From: Tsukamurella pulmonis
GTDB taxonomy: Bacteria; Actinomycetota; Actinomycetes; Mycobacteriales; Mycobacteriaceae
Length of the DNA stretch: 64,000 nt
Direction of reading: 5' to 3'
Assembly: GCF_900103175.1 (NCBI RefSeq)
Contig: NZ_FNLF01000002.1
Location: forward strand, 496,001 to 560,000
Positions 19,109 to 28,353 of this stretch are shown here, in pieces. Numbering within the stretch: the stretch's first letter is position 1; every line of letters begins with the position of its first letter. Both the position numbers and the translations under genes were made by a program. Below the pieces are notes generated by a model. That model had not been told where the DNA came from, searched no databases, and saw only the letters and a program-made list of their open reading frames with translations.

Positions 19109-19915
19109 TCACGGCCCGGCGACCCGCCGGATCGAGCAGACCGCCCGATTCTCGCCGGACTGGGTGAAGTCCTGCCCGTTGATGACGATGGTGCAGCTCA
19201 CCGCTCCGGTGCCGGTCACGATCATCGTCATGCTGTCGCCGATGGTCGCGGTGCCCTGCCACTCCCACGGCAGGGTGGACGCCCTGGGGACGTCGCCGTC
19301 ACGGACGCCGACCAGCACGACCGCCCCGGCGCCCGCGCCGGTCGCCGAGAGCTTGAGCTGCACGGTGCGTCCCGCCGACGACCCCGTCGTGGTGCGCGGG
19401 GCGGTGGTGAGGAAGCCGTCGGATTCGGTGGCGGGCTCGCTCGGCGGCGCGACGGTGCCGCTCGTCGGTGCGCCGGCCGTGGTCGTGGTGTTCCCCGCGG
19501 AGAAGGTGACGGGCGAGGCGGTGCTCGACGGGTCCGACTTGAGTGCGAGGCCCGCCGCGACGGCGCCGGCGACGGCCAGGACCGCCACGATGGCGACCAG
19601 CGCGATGATCAGGGGTTTGTTGCCGCCGCCGTTCCCGCCGCCGTCTCCTCCGCCGCCGGGGCCGTTCCCGCCGTACACGGGCGGGCCGGGCGGGAAGCCG
19701 CCCTGCTGCGGGCCGGGCTGCCCGAAGCGCTGCGTTCCCTGCGGGCCGCCCTGTGGTGCGGGGCCGCCGTACTGCGGTCCGCCGCCGTGCTGGGGTCCCT
19801 GGGGGTAGCCGCTCTGCGGGTATCCGCCCTGCCAGGGGCCGGGCTTCCCGCCCGGCTGCCCGGCGGGGGGTCCGCCGGGGTTCGGGCCGGTGTTCCGGCC
19901 GCCGTAGGGGTTCAT
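19109..19915 (-). CDS. Pro/Gly/Gln-rich membrane protein with MmpS-like C-terminal domain
   Basis: The 268-residue protein begins at an ATG behind AGGAGATCCCC. Residues 1-95 are low-complexity Gly/Pro/Gln with repeated YPQ and GGP units. One membrane helix follows ([20 protein letters not shown]), then a Ser/Thr linker and an extracytoplasmic domain of about 90 residues. That domain ([19 protein letters not shown], then [12 protein letters not shown] with a second Cys) resembles the beta domain of mycobacterial MmpS proteins, including the two cysteines. MmpS proteins assist MmpL transporters, for example in siderophore export; no MmpL gene is in the window. Its position just beyond the peptide synthetase operon is suggestive only. 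Confidence 0.7.
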   Translation of the reverse strand: MNPYGGRNTGPNPGGPPAGQPGGKPGPWQGGYPQSGYPQGPQHGGGPQYGGPAPQGGPQGTQRFGQPGPQQGGFPPGPPVYGGNGPGGGGDGGGNGGGNKPLIIALVAIVAVLAVAGAVAAGLALKSDPSSTASPVTFSAGNTTTTAGAPTSGTVAPPSEPATESDGFLTTAPRTTTGSSAGRTVQLKLSATGAGAGAVVLVGVRDGDVPRASTLPWEWQGTATIGDSMTMIVTGTGAVSCTIVINGQDFTQSGENRAVCSIRRVAGP

Positions 19916-20066
19916 GGGGATCTCCTGGTCTTCGCGTTCCCATCGATTATCCGTGACGCCGCTGAACGGCGGGTTGCGCGGCGCTTGGAACGGTGCCCTC
20001 CCGGGCCAAGAACCCAGGTCGGTAGGATCGACGTGCACATCGAAGACCGCAACGGAGAGGTTCCAC

Positions 20067-22360
<2,294 letters not shown>

Positions 22361-22368
22361 AGACGCGT

Positions 22369-22409
22369 GACGAACGGCCCACGGAGCTTGGCTCCGTGGG
22401 CCGTTCGTC
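22369..22409. terminator. Perfect 19-bp hairpin, bidirectional terminator
   Basis: Bases 22369-22387 pair without mismatch with 22391-22409 across a TTG loop. The hairpin separates the ask-asd operon from the convergent glycosyltransferase gene. Confidence 0.92.
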
Positions 22410-22418
22410 GTTCGCGGG

Positions 22419-23939
22419 CTAGATGCGGCGCAGGTCCGGCCACGCCTGTGACCATGGGCGGCGCACCTCGCACAGGCGGAGGTCGACGTCGGTGGAGGCG
22501 GTCGGCATGCCGATCCGGTGGTGCACCTGCCGCAGTGTGCGGGAGGTCGAGCACATCTCGCCCGGCTGCTCGGCCTCCGAGGCCACCACCCAGAGCACCC
22601 GCGTCACGGCGTCATCGGGCTCGCCGAAGTACCCGTAGCCGCGGCTGGGGCTCGACACCGGCGGCAGTCCCTCGCCGTAGTACTCCAGCGCGGAGGCCTG
22701 CCAGTACGAGCTGGCCACGACGGCCTGGGGCCGTTCGGCTTCCGGCAGGTCCGCGATCGACTGCTCGACCGCGCGGGCGAGCTCCGGCCAGCCGAACTGG
22801 CCGTACACGGAGATCTGCATTCCGGCCTCCATCAACGACTTCGGCTCCTCGATCTCCGATTCGGGGGTGAACGGCAGGCTCACGACGATGGATCCGACGG
22901 CGAGGAACGAGAGTGGCGCGGTGAGCGCCCACCGCAGCTTCGGCTTCGGGAGCGCCTCGAAGGCGACGGCGCCCGCGGCGATGATCACCGGCAGCATGCC
23001 GCCGGGGTAGTACGGGCGGCCCGCGGTGACGATGAAGACGATCACCAGCAGGACGAAGGCCGGGGCCAGGAACCGGTACGGCCGCAGGCGATCCGAGCGC
23101 ATCAGCGCGTAGAGGCCGTAGAGCAGCAGCAGCGCGCCGAGGACGCCTGCGGTGAGCAGCATGATCGGGATGAAGCCGATCCGCCCGCCCGCGTACTGGC
23201 TCTCCTCCGCGACCTGGCCGGTGAGCTGCAGGTAGGGCCAGCCGCGCTGGGCCTGCCAGATCATGGCCGGAACCATCGTGAGCACCGTGACGGCTCCGCC
23301 GGCCCACAGCGCCGGCCGGCGCACGAGATCCTTCGGCCCCCAGATCAGAGACGCCGCGATCACGCACACCCAGAAGACGGGGATCAGCCACTTGACCTGC
23401 ATGTCGATCGCGGTCATAACACCCGCGGCGAACAGCAGCCAGTCGCGCCGGGTGCGCACCCACCGGACCAGCAGCCACGTGGTGGCCACCCACAGTGGCG
23501 TGTCGATCGCGTTGGTGGCGAGCAGCGACGACTGCAGCAGTAGGAACGTGGAGGTCGCGTACGCGCCGGCGGTCAGCGCCTGCGCGAAGCGCCCCCCGCC
23601 GAGCTCGCGGGCGATCAACGCCGACACCAGGATTCCGGCCAGGGTAATGAGCACCGAGGGCAGCCGGAACAGGACCAGGGAGTCGCCGGGCATCGCGTCG
23701 CCGAGCAGCGCCAGCAGCGGCAGGATCGGGCCCTGATCCGCGTAGCTCACGGAGAGGTGGTGCCCGGCGGCGATGAAGTACAACTCGTCGCCGAAGAGGT
23801 GGTACTTGCTCGCGCCGAAGACCGCGGCGACGACGGCGGCCGCCATGATCGGCAGGAGCAGCGGCCAGGCGATCGGGGGCACGTCGTCGCGGTCGGCCGG
23901 GGCGTTGCCGGCCGACGGTGCCGTGCTGGTGTCGGTCAT
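22419..23939 (-). CDS. GT39/PMT-like membrane glycosyltransferase
   Basis: The 506-residue GT-C-type protein has about ten helices. The first external loop carries FGDELYFIAAGHHLSVSYAD, the DE motif of family 39 glycosyltransferases, with DQGPILPLLALL after it, and the C-terminal 130 residues form a soluble domain. Such enzymes transfer sugars from polyprenyl-phosphate carriers to envelope glycans or proteins. The ATG at 23939 has GGAGGTCCACC before it. It lies 18 bases behind the TetR gene and is probably in its operon, so the repressor may control it. Acceptor unknown. Confidence 0.8.
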   Translation of the reverse strand: MTDTSTAPSAGNAPADRDDVPPIAWPLLLPIMAAAVVAAVFGASKYHLFGDELYFIAAGHHLSVSYADQGPILPLLALLGDAMPGDSLVLFRLPSVLITLAGILVSALIARELGGGRFAQALTAGAYATSTFLLLQSSLLATNAIDTPLWVATTWLLVRWVRTRRDWLLFAAGVMTAIDMQVKWLIPVFWVCVIAASLIWGPKDLVRRPALWAGGAVTVLTMVPAMIWQAQRGWPYLQLTGQVAEESQYAGGRIGFIPIMLLTAGVLGALLLLYGLYALMRSDRLRPYRFLAPAFVLLVIVFIVTAGRPYYPGGMLPVIIAAGAVAFEALPKPKLRWALTAPLSFLAVGSIVVSLPFTPESEIEEPKSLMEAGMQISVYGQFGWPELARAVEQSIADLPEAERPQAVVASSYWQASALEYYGEGLPPVSSPSRGYGYFGEPDDAVTRVLWVVASEAEQPGEMCSTSRTLRQVHHRIGMPTASTDVDLRLCEVRRPWSQAWPDLRRI

Positions 23940-23957
23940 GGTGGACCTCCGAACAGG

Positions 23958-24593
23958 TCAGGCGGATGGGGGCGGCGTGGGCTGCACCGCTGCGAGGTAG
24001 ATGCGGACCAACTGGTCCGCGTGGGCGTCGACGTCGAAGTCGGCGTCGCGGGCGGTGTGGCCCGCGACCCCGTCGATGGAATCGCGGATGAGTCGCGCCA
24101 TGACGACCGGGTCGAAGTCGCCGAACTCGCCGGAGCGCTGGCCCTCGCGGAGGATCTCGGCGACGGGCGCGACCATCGCGTCCTCGCCGTCCGACGGGAG
24201 GAAGGCCGGCGTCCCGTCGGCGTTGCGGAGATTGACGGCCACCTCGATCATGGCCGCGAGGAAGCGCCGCTCGGCCTTGAGGAACTCGAGGTTGGTGGCG
24301 ATGAAGACGCGGAGCGTGTCGGTGGCGGTGTCCTGTTCGGCCAGGCGCGGCGCCATGAACTCGGCGCCGGCCACGAACAGTTGCGTGACCACTTCGCGCA
24401 GCAGCTCGTCCTTGCCGTCGAAGTGGTAGGAGATGACGCCCTTGGAGATCCCGGCGCGCTCGGCGATCCGGGCGAGCGACGTGCCGCCGAAACCGTGATC
24501 GGCCAGCACTTCGACCGCCGCCGCGATGATCTGCCGGCGGCGGGCCTCCTCGATGAACGAGCGTTGGCCGCCGATCTCCTTTTCTGGCCGCAC
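23958..24593 (-). CDS. TetR-family regulator
   Basis: The protein has 211 residues from the GTG at 24593. The N-terminal helix-turn-helix is clear (RQIIAAAVEVLADHGFGGTSLARIAERAGISKGVISYHF), and a ligand-binding helical domain follows. A TTG six bases upstream would add two residues. I prefer the GTG because a -10-like TATTTT (24605-24600) ends exactly six bases before it, which suggests a leaderless transcript. A perfect 9-bp inverted repeat straddles the promoter and start, fitting autorepression. The downstream glycosyltransferase is the likely co-regulated gene. Confidence 0.88.
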   Translation of the reverse strand: MRPEKEIGGQRSFIEEARRRQIIAAAVEVLADHGFGGTSLARIAERAGISKGVISYHFDGKDELLREVVTQLFVAGAEFMAPRLAEQDTATDTLRVFIATNLEFLKAERRFLAAMIEVAVNLRNADGTPAFLPSDGEDAMVAPVAEILREGQRSGEFGDFDPVVMARLIRDSIDGVAGHTARDADFDVDAHADQLVRIYLAAVQPTPPPSA

Positions 24594-24621
24594 GGTCAAA
24601 AAATAACACGCACGGCCAGAA
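24582..24621. promoter_or_regulatory. Probable TetR operator and promoter
   Basis: TTCTGGCCG (24582-24590) and CGGCCAGAA (24613-24621) form a perfect inverted repeat with an AT-rich 22-base centre that holds the -10-like element and the GTG start of the TetR gene. Binding would block transcription. Confidence 0.6.
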
Positions 24622-24647
24622 TCGTCGACCCCCTCTCCCCGGCGTCC

Positions 24648-24730
24648 TCCCTAGCGGGGCGTGCTCCGCCGCCGCGTGTCGTGCATTCCCTCCGTCCATG
24701 GACCTGGGGAGGTGGCCGCCCCGCTAGGGA
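24648..24730. repeat. Long-range perfect 14-bp inverted repeat
   Basis: TCCCTAGCGGGGCG (24648-24661) is exactly complementary to 24717-24730, 55 bases apart. The interior holds a 10-bp palindrome, GTCCATGGAC (24694-24703), flanked by CCTCC/GGAGG. No ORF fits. It lies between the ferritin terminator and the TetR promoter and may be a structured RNA, a small hairpin element or a double operator. Confidence 0.5.
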
Positions 24731-24771
24731 CGGGCCGAAGACGGGGTGGGGCGCGGCGGGGAGCTGGAGCA

Positions 24772-24807
24772 CGAAAAACGGGGCCCTCCGCGTGGAGGAC
24801 CCCGTTT
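24772..24807 (-). terminator. Rho-independent terminator of the ferritin gene
   Basis: On the minus strand AAACGGGGTCCTCC pairs with GGAGGGCCCCGTTT (14 pairs, one G-U) around a 4-base loop, and the following bases extend the run to five U residues. This is a classical intrinsic terminator about 25 bases after the ferritin stop codon. Confidence 0.9.
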
Positions 24808-24832
24808 CCCGGGCTGCAATAGTGGTCTGCGA

Positions 24833-25336
24833 TCAGGCCTCGGTGGTGCGCGTCGGCCGCGAGCCGAGCTCCTCGTCGAGGCGCAGGAGGCCGGGGCCGT
24901 CACCGTCGATCAGCTTGAGGCGGCCGACGATCTCGCTGACCGTGGCCTCCTCCTCGACCTGCTCGTTGACGAACCACTGGATCAGGCTCTTGGAGTCGAT
25001 GTCGTCGTTCGCGGCCCGGTACAGGTCCCGGATCGAGTCCGACACGCGACGCTCGTGCTCCAGCGCGACCTCGAAGACGTCGAGAACCGTCTTCACGTCC
25101 ACCTTCGGGGCCGCCGAGGCGCCGATCTTCGGGTGGTTGTCGCGGTCCGAGAGGTGATCGATCCACTTGTTGGCGTGGACGATCTCCTCGTCGGCCTGGT
25201 GCCGCAGCCACGCCGCGATACCCGGCAGATCACGGATCTCCATCTCGATGGCGAGCTGGCGGTACACCAGCGAGGCCTCGAACTCGAGCGTGATCTGATC
25301 GTTGAACTTCTCTTCGAGTGCATCCGTGAGCTTCAT
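24833..25336 (-). CDS. Ferritin (BfrB/Ftn-type)
   Basis: The 167-residue iron-storage protein is a four-helix bundle. Ferroxidase ligands fit the family spacing: Glu18 (LEFEASLVYRQLA), Glu51 and His54 (ADEEIVHANK), then a Glu in ALEHERRV and the VNEQVEEE segment. It oxidises Fe(II) and stores Fe(III) in a 24-mer shell. The ATG at 25336 was chosen over an in-frame upstream start because it gives the usual N terminus, MKLTDALEEKF. An IdeR-like site lies about 80 bases upstream, inside the 3' end of the neighbouring gene. In M. tuberculosis iron-loaded IdeR activates bfrB in a similar position. Confidence 0.93.
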   Translation of the reverse strand: MKLTDALEEKFNDQITLEFEASLVYRQLAIEMEIRDLPGIAAWLRHQADEEIVHANKWIDHLSDRDNHPKIGASAAPKVDVKTVLDVFEVALEHERRVSDSIRDLYRAANDDIDSKSLIQWFVNEQVEEEATVSEIVGRLKLIDGDGPGLLRLDEELGSRPTRTTEA

Positions 25337-25399
25337 GGGACCGACTCTAGAACCGTTCCAGCCACCGCGCAACGCAGGCAAGGCGACCCTTTGCGCAGG

Positions 25400-26902
25400 T
25401 CAGGGGCTATTTCTTAGGTTAGCCCTACCCCTCTTAGCCACGCCTATCGCAAGATCGAGGACCACGAACGCGAGCAGTGAAACGCCGAACACGGGCAGGA
25501 ACCAACCGAGGAACGCGACGCCCAGAATCGCCGGAATCGCGTGCGACGGTTCGACCTTCCGGATCGCACCGCGCGCCGGCGGCTTCGGGAGCCCGCCCCG
25601 CTTCGGCCGACGTTGCCACCACATCAGGTAGCCGCGCACGATCACCACGCACAGCAGGGCGGCGAAGGCCACCAATGCGATCTGGTTGAGCAGACCGAAC
25701 TGCCAGCCCATGTGCGTGTTGATCAGGAGCTCGGTCGCCTTCGCCAGCAGCGGCCACGACGCGAACGCGAGCACCGTGATCACCTGCCCGGTCGCCGGGT
25801 CGACGGTGGCCGAGTCGATGCCCATCCGCCACGGCTGCCGGGTCTGGGCGACGGTGATCGCGACGTTCGGGTCCGTCGGCACCGAGACCTGCACGGCACC
25901 GTCGACGCCGCGGGACGCCGCCTCGGCGACGGCCCGGTCCAGCACCGCGATGTTCCGCGCACGGGTCTGCTCGGCGACCTCCGGCGAGACCGTCGGCGCG
26001 GCCATCGGCATCTGGTGATCGGCGTGCTCGCCGCCACCGCTGTGCTCCCCGCCCGGGGTGAGTGAGGTCGACAGCGCGGGCTTGGTCCACCCCAGTTCCG
26101 CCCGGAGCTGGCCGATGTTCTCGCCGGCGTACTTCGACCAGGTCAGGCCCGTCGCGGAGAAGAACAGCAGGCCGACGAGCAGCCAGGTGCCCATCGCCGC
26201 GTGCCGGCCCATCCGGCCGCCGCGGCCGCGGGCCGCACGCGGGTAGGCCAGCATCCGCTTCGCCGCCGAGAGCGCAGCGAGCGGGGCGGATCGTTGCCGC
26301 TGGGTGCCTCGACGGTGCCGCCACCACAGGTAGAGGCCGCCGAGCGCGACGACCCACAGCCACGACGCCGCCAGCTCGCTGTAGAACCGGCCGACGTCGC
26401 CGAGGTGCAGATCGACGTGCAGCCGGTCGATCCAGAACCGGATCGGCAGCGCCTCGACGGAGCCGTAGACGGGCAGCGAGCCCTGGACCTGCGCCGACGC
26501 CGGATCGACGTAGACGGCGAGCTGGCGCCCCTCGGCGGCCAGCGACGGATCGTCGAACAGCACCCGGGTGGTGAGCCCGGGTCCGTCCCCGGTCCGCACC
26601 GCCGCGAGCGGCAGGTCGGGCCGGGCGGCCTGCGCCGCGGCGACCTGCTCCGCCAACGGCAGGGCGGGGCCGTCGGTGCGGGCCTCGATCTGGTCGGCGT
26701 AGACGAACTTCTCGACGGTGGGCGCGGCGGCGTACAGGCCGCCGCTGATCGCCGCGATGAGGAGGAACGGGCCCACGAGCAGGCCCGCGTAGAAGTGCAG
26801 CCGCAGGATCGCGGCGCGCCACCCGGGGCGGGCCGGGGGACCGTCGGCGGGTGGGTACTGGGTCGGCGGCGCGTTCTCGGCCGCCGATTCGGTTACAGAC
26901 AT
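25400..26902 (-). CDS. PepSY-associated TM protein (PepSY_TM family)
   Basis: The 500-residue membrane protein has four main helices. The N-terminal helix (LHFYAGLLVGPFLLIAAISG) is followed by a large external PepSY-like region, then a helix before YLWWRHRRG, another at WLLVGLLFFSATGLTWSKY, and a final pair near the C terminus. This is the architecture of PepSY_TM proteins, which are commonly found with iron-siderophore or copper uptake genes and are proposed to reduce metals at the membrane. The external loop holds a Gly/His-rich insert (GGEHSGGGEHADHQMPM) that could bind metal. It follows the Met/His-rich gene on the same strand, and its 3' end contains the IdeR-like box. Confidence 0.85.
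   Translation of the reverse strand: MSVTESAAENAPPTQYPPADGPPARPGWRAAILRLHFYAGLLVGPFLLIAAISGGLYAAAPTVEKFVYADQIEARTDGPALPLAEQVAAAQAARPDLPLAAVRTGDGPGLTTRVLFDDPSLAAEGRQLAVYVDPASAQVQGSLPVYGSVEALPIRFWIDRLHVDLHLGDVGRFYSELAASWLWVVALGGLYLWWRHRRGTQRQRSAPLAALSAAKRMLAYPRAARGRGGRMGRHAAMGTWLLVGLLFFSATGLTWSKYAGENIGQLRAELGWTKPALSTSLTPGGEHSGGGEHADHQMPMAAPTVSPEVAEQTRARNIAVLDRAVAEAASRGVDGAVQVSVPTDPNVAITVAQTRQPWRMGIDSATVDPATGQVITVLAFASWPLLAKATELLINTHMGWQFGLLNQIALVAFAALLCVVIVRGYLMWWQRRPKRGGLPKPPARGAIRKVEPSHAIPAILGVAFLGWFLPVFGVSLLAFVVLDLAIGVAKRGRANLRNSP
25414..25432. promoter_or_regulatory. IdeR/DtxR-like iron box upstream of ferritin
   Basis: TTAGGTTAGCCCTACCCCT matches the 19-bp consensus TTAGGTTAGGCTAACCTAA at about 14 positions, with one half-site perfect. 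It lies 78-96 bases upstream of the ferritin ATG, within the last codons of the PepSY gene. Activation of ferritin by Fe-IdeR is inferred from the M. tuberculosis bfrB precedent. Confidence 0.6.
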
Positions 26903-26987
26903 GAGGACACCTCACGGGAAAGTGCGCGTACGCGCAGGGAGCCCGGGCGGCGCGGGGCCGATCCGGGCGGGGAGAAGAGTGTGGGTG

Positions 26988-27677
26988 TCAGCAGGGCGGC
27001 GCGCGCAGCGCCCCGTGCCGGGCGAGCACGGGCAGCGGCACGGCGCGGAAGGTCCAGACCGGCGCGACGACGGTGCGCCGTCGCTCCCGCCAGGTCGGGC
27101 TCAGGGGGACGAGCGTGGCCAGCGCCACGCGCAGCGCGTGCTCCGCGCCCGCGATCACGACGCCGGCGACGAGCGCCGCCACGATGTGCGCGGTCGCCAT
27201 GGCGGGGCTCATCGCGAGATGCCCCATCGTCAGGCCCAGCGCGAGGTGGCCCGCGCCCTGCCCGGCGACGAGCAGCGCGGCGACCCCGCGCGGCCCCGTC
27301 GACCGGGGGCGGGAGGCGAGCGCGGCGAGGAGGGCACACACGGCGGCCAGGAGCAGCACGGCGCTCAGCGGGACCGACGGTGCCGCGGCGGGCATGTCCA
27401 TCGCCGGGAGCGCGGGCATCGCGGACGCGCCCATGTCGTGCCCGTTCATCGCGTGCCCGCTCATCGCGTGACCGGGCATCTCGTGCCCGCTCATGGCATG
27501 TCCGGGCATGGTGTGCCCCGGCATGGCTTGTCCGGCCGCCGCGTTCGCGGGCATCGCGTGCCCCGCCATCGCGGGGCCGCGCATGGCGAGGGCGTGCGCC
27601 GTCAGGCTCGCGGCGAACGAGACCGCGCCCACCGCGACGCCACGGGCCGTGGCTTCGGGGCGGGCTGGGCGGAACAC
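26988..27677 (-). CDS. Met/His-rich membrane protein, putative copper-binding
   Basis: The 229-residue protein starts at a GTG. After an N-terminal helix comes a run, about residues 40-82, of repeated units of the form x-M-[PSN]-G-H (for example AMSGH, EMPGH, TMPGH), with at least eight Met-x-x-His pairs. About four membrane helices follow, one with GHLALGLTMGHLAM. Met/His clusters facing the cell exterior are typical of copper-handling proteins. It lies 85 bases upstream of the PepSY gene on the same strand, so the two may act together in metal uptake or tolerance. The exact family is not recognised. Confidence 0.75.
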   Translation of the reverse strand: MFRPARPEATARGVAVGAVSFAASLTAHALAMRGPAMAGHAMPANAAAGQAMPGHTMPGHAMSGHEMPGHAMSGHAMNGHDMGASAMPALPAMDMPAAAPSVPLSAVLLLAAVCALLAALASRPRSTGPRGVAALLVAGQGAGHLALGLTMGHLAMSPAMATAHIVAALVAGVVIAGAEHALRVALATLVPLSPTWRERRRTVVAPVWTFRAVPLPVLARHGALRAPPC

Positions 27678-27687
27678 AGCCGGAATA

Positions 27688-27700
27688 CTACTCCCCGTAG
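27688..27700. promoter_or_regulatory. CTAC-TCCCC-GTAG dyad upstream of the Met/His-rich gene
   Basis: CTAC (27688-27691) and GTAG (27697-27700) flank a C-rich centre 11 bases upstream of the GTG start. It looks like a degenerate form of the metal-sensor palindrome seen at 46951-46981, so copper control is possible. Confidence 0.3.
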
Positions 27701-27729
27701 GAATCGGGGCCGAGCCGGGAACCGGCAGG

Positions 27730-28320
27730 TCAGGGGCGGGCGGCGGCGACGAACGAGCGGATCAGTGCGGGATCCTTGACTCCGGGCGACGACTCGACAC
27801 CGCTGGAGACGTCCACTCCCGACGGTCCGAAGGCGGCGATCAGCGCGGCCACGTTGTCGGGGCGCAGGCCACCGGCGAGCAACCAGTCGACGGTCGGCGG
27901 CACCGGCAGCTCGGCCGGGTCGAACGTCGCGCCGGAGCCGGGCACCGTCGCATCGATGAGCAGGCGCTCGTCGCCCGCGTGACCGGACGCCGTGTACCGG
28001 GCGGCGGAGATCGCGCGGATCGTGCGCAGGCCCGCGGCGGCGGCGCGCGCGAAGTGCTCGGCGGGTTCGTCGCCGTGCAGCTGGATCGTGCCGACACCGG
28101 CCGCGCGGGCCAGGCGCAGCACCTCGTCGATCGGCTGGCCGCGGAACACCCCGACCGTCTCCACCCCGTCGGGGACGCGGGCGACCAGCGCGGCCGCCGC
28201 GGCGGGGGCGATCAGCCGGACGCTGCCCGGGGCGAAGACGAAGCCCACGGCGTCGGCGCCGGCCTCGACCGCCGCGTCGACGGTATCCGGGGTCCGCAGC
28301 CCACACACCTTGACGAACAC
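27730..28320 (-). CDS. trpF: Phosphoribosylanthranilate isomerase
   Basis: The 196-residue TIM-barrel enzyme of tryptophan synthesis starts at a GTG. The family start VKVCGLRTPD has the catalytic cysteine at position 6; then GFVFAPGSVR, VGVFRGQP, IQLHGDEP, the catalytic aspartate in LLIDATVPG, and WLLAGGLRPDNV with GVDVSSGVESSPGVKD at the phosphate site. It stands alone, with no other trp gene nearby. Many actinobacteria lack trpF and use the bifunctional HisA-like PriA instead, so its presence is of interest. The gap of 33 bases to the peptidase gene suggests co-transcription. Confidence 0.95.
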   Translation of the reverse strand: MFVKVCGLRTPDTVDAAVEAGADAVGFVFAPGSVRLIAPAAAAALVARVPDGVETVGVFRGQPIDEVLRLARAAGVGTIQLHGDEPAEHFARAAAAGLRTIRAISAARYTASGHAGDERLLIDATVPGSGATFDPAELPVPPTVDWLLAGGLRPDNVAALIAAFGPSGVDVSSGVESSPGVKDPALIRSFVAAARP

Positions 28321-28353
28321 GCGTCGATCGTAGGGCAGGACGGCGTGCGCCCG

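Noticed and set aside
25434-26915. Alternative long frame overlapping the PepSY gene
   Set aside because: Its translation is Arg/Pro/Ala-rich without membrane helices, while the chosen frame has four helices and PepSY_TM features.
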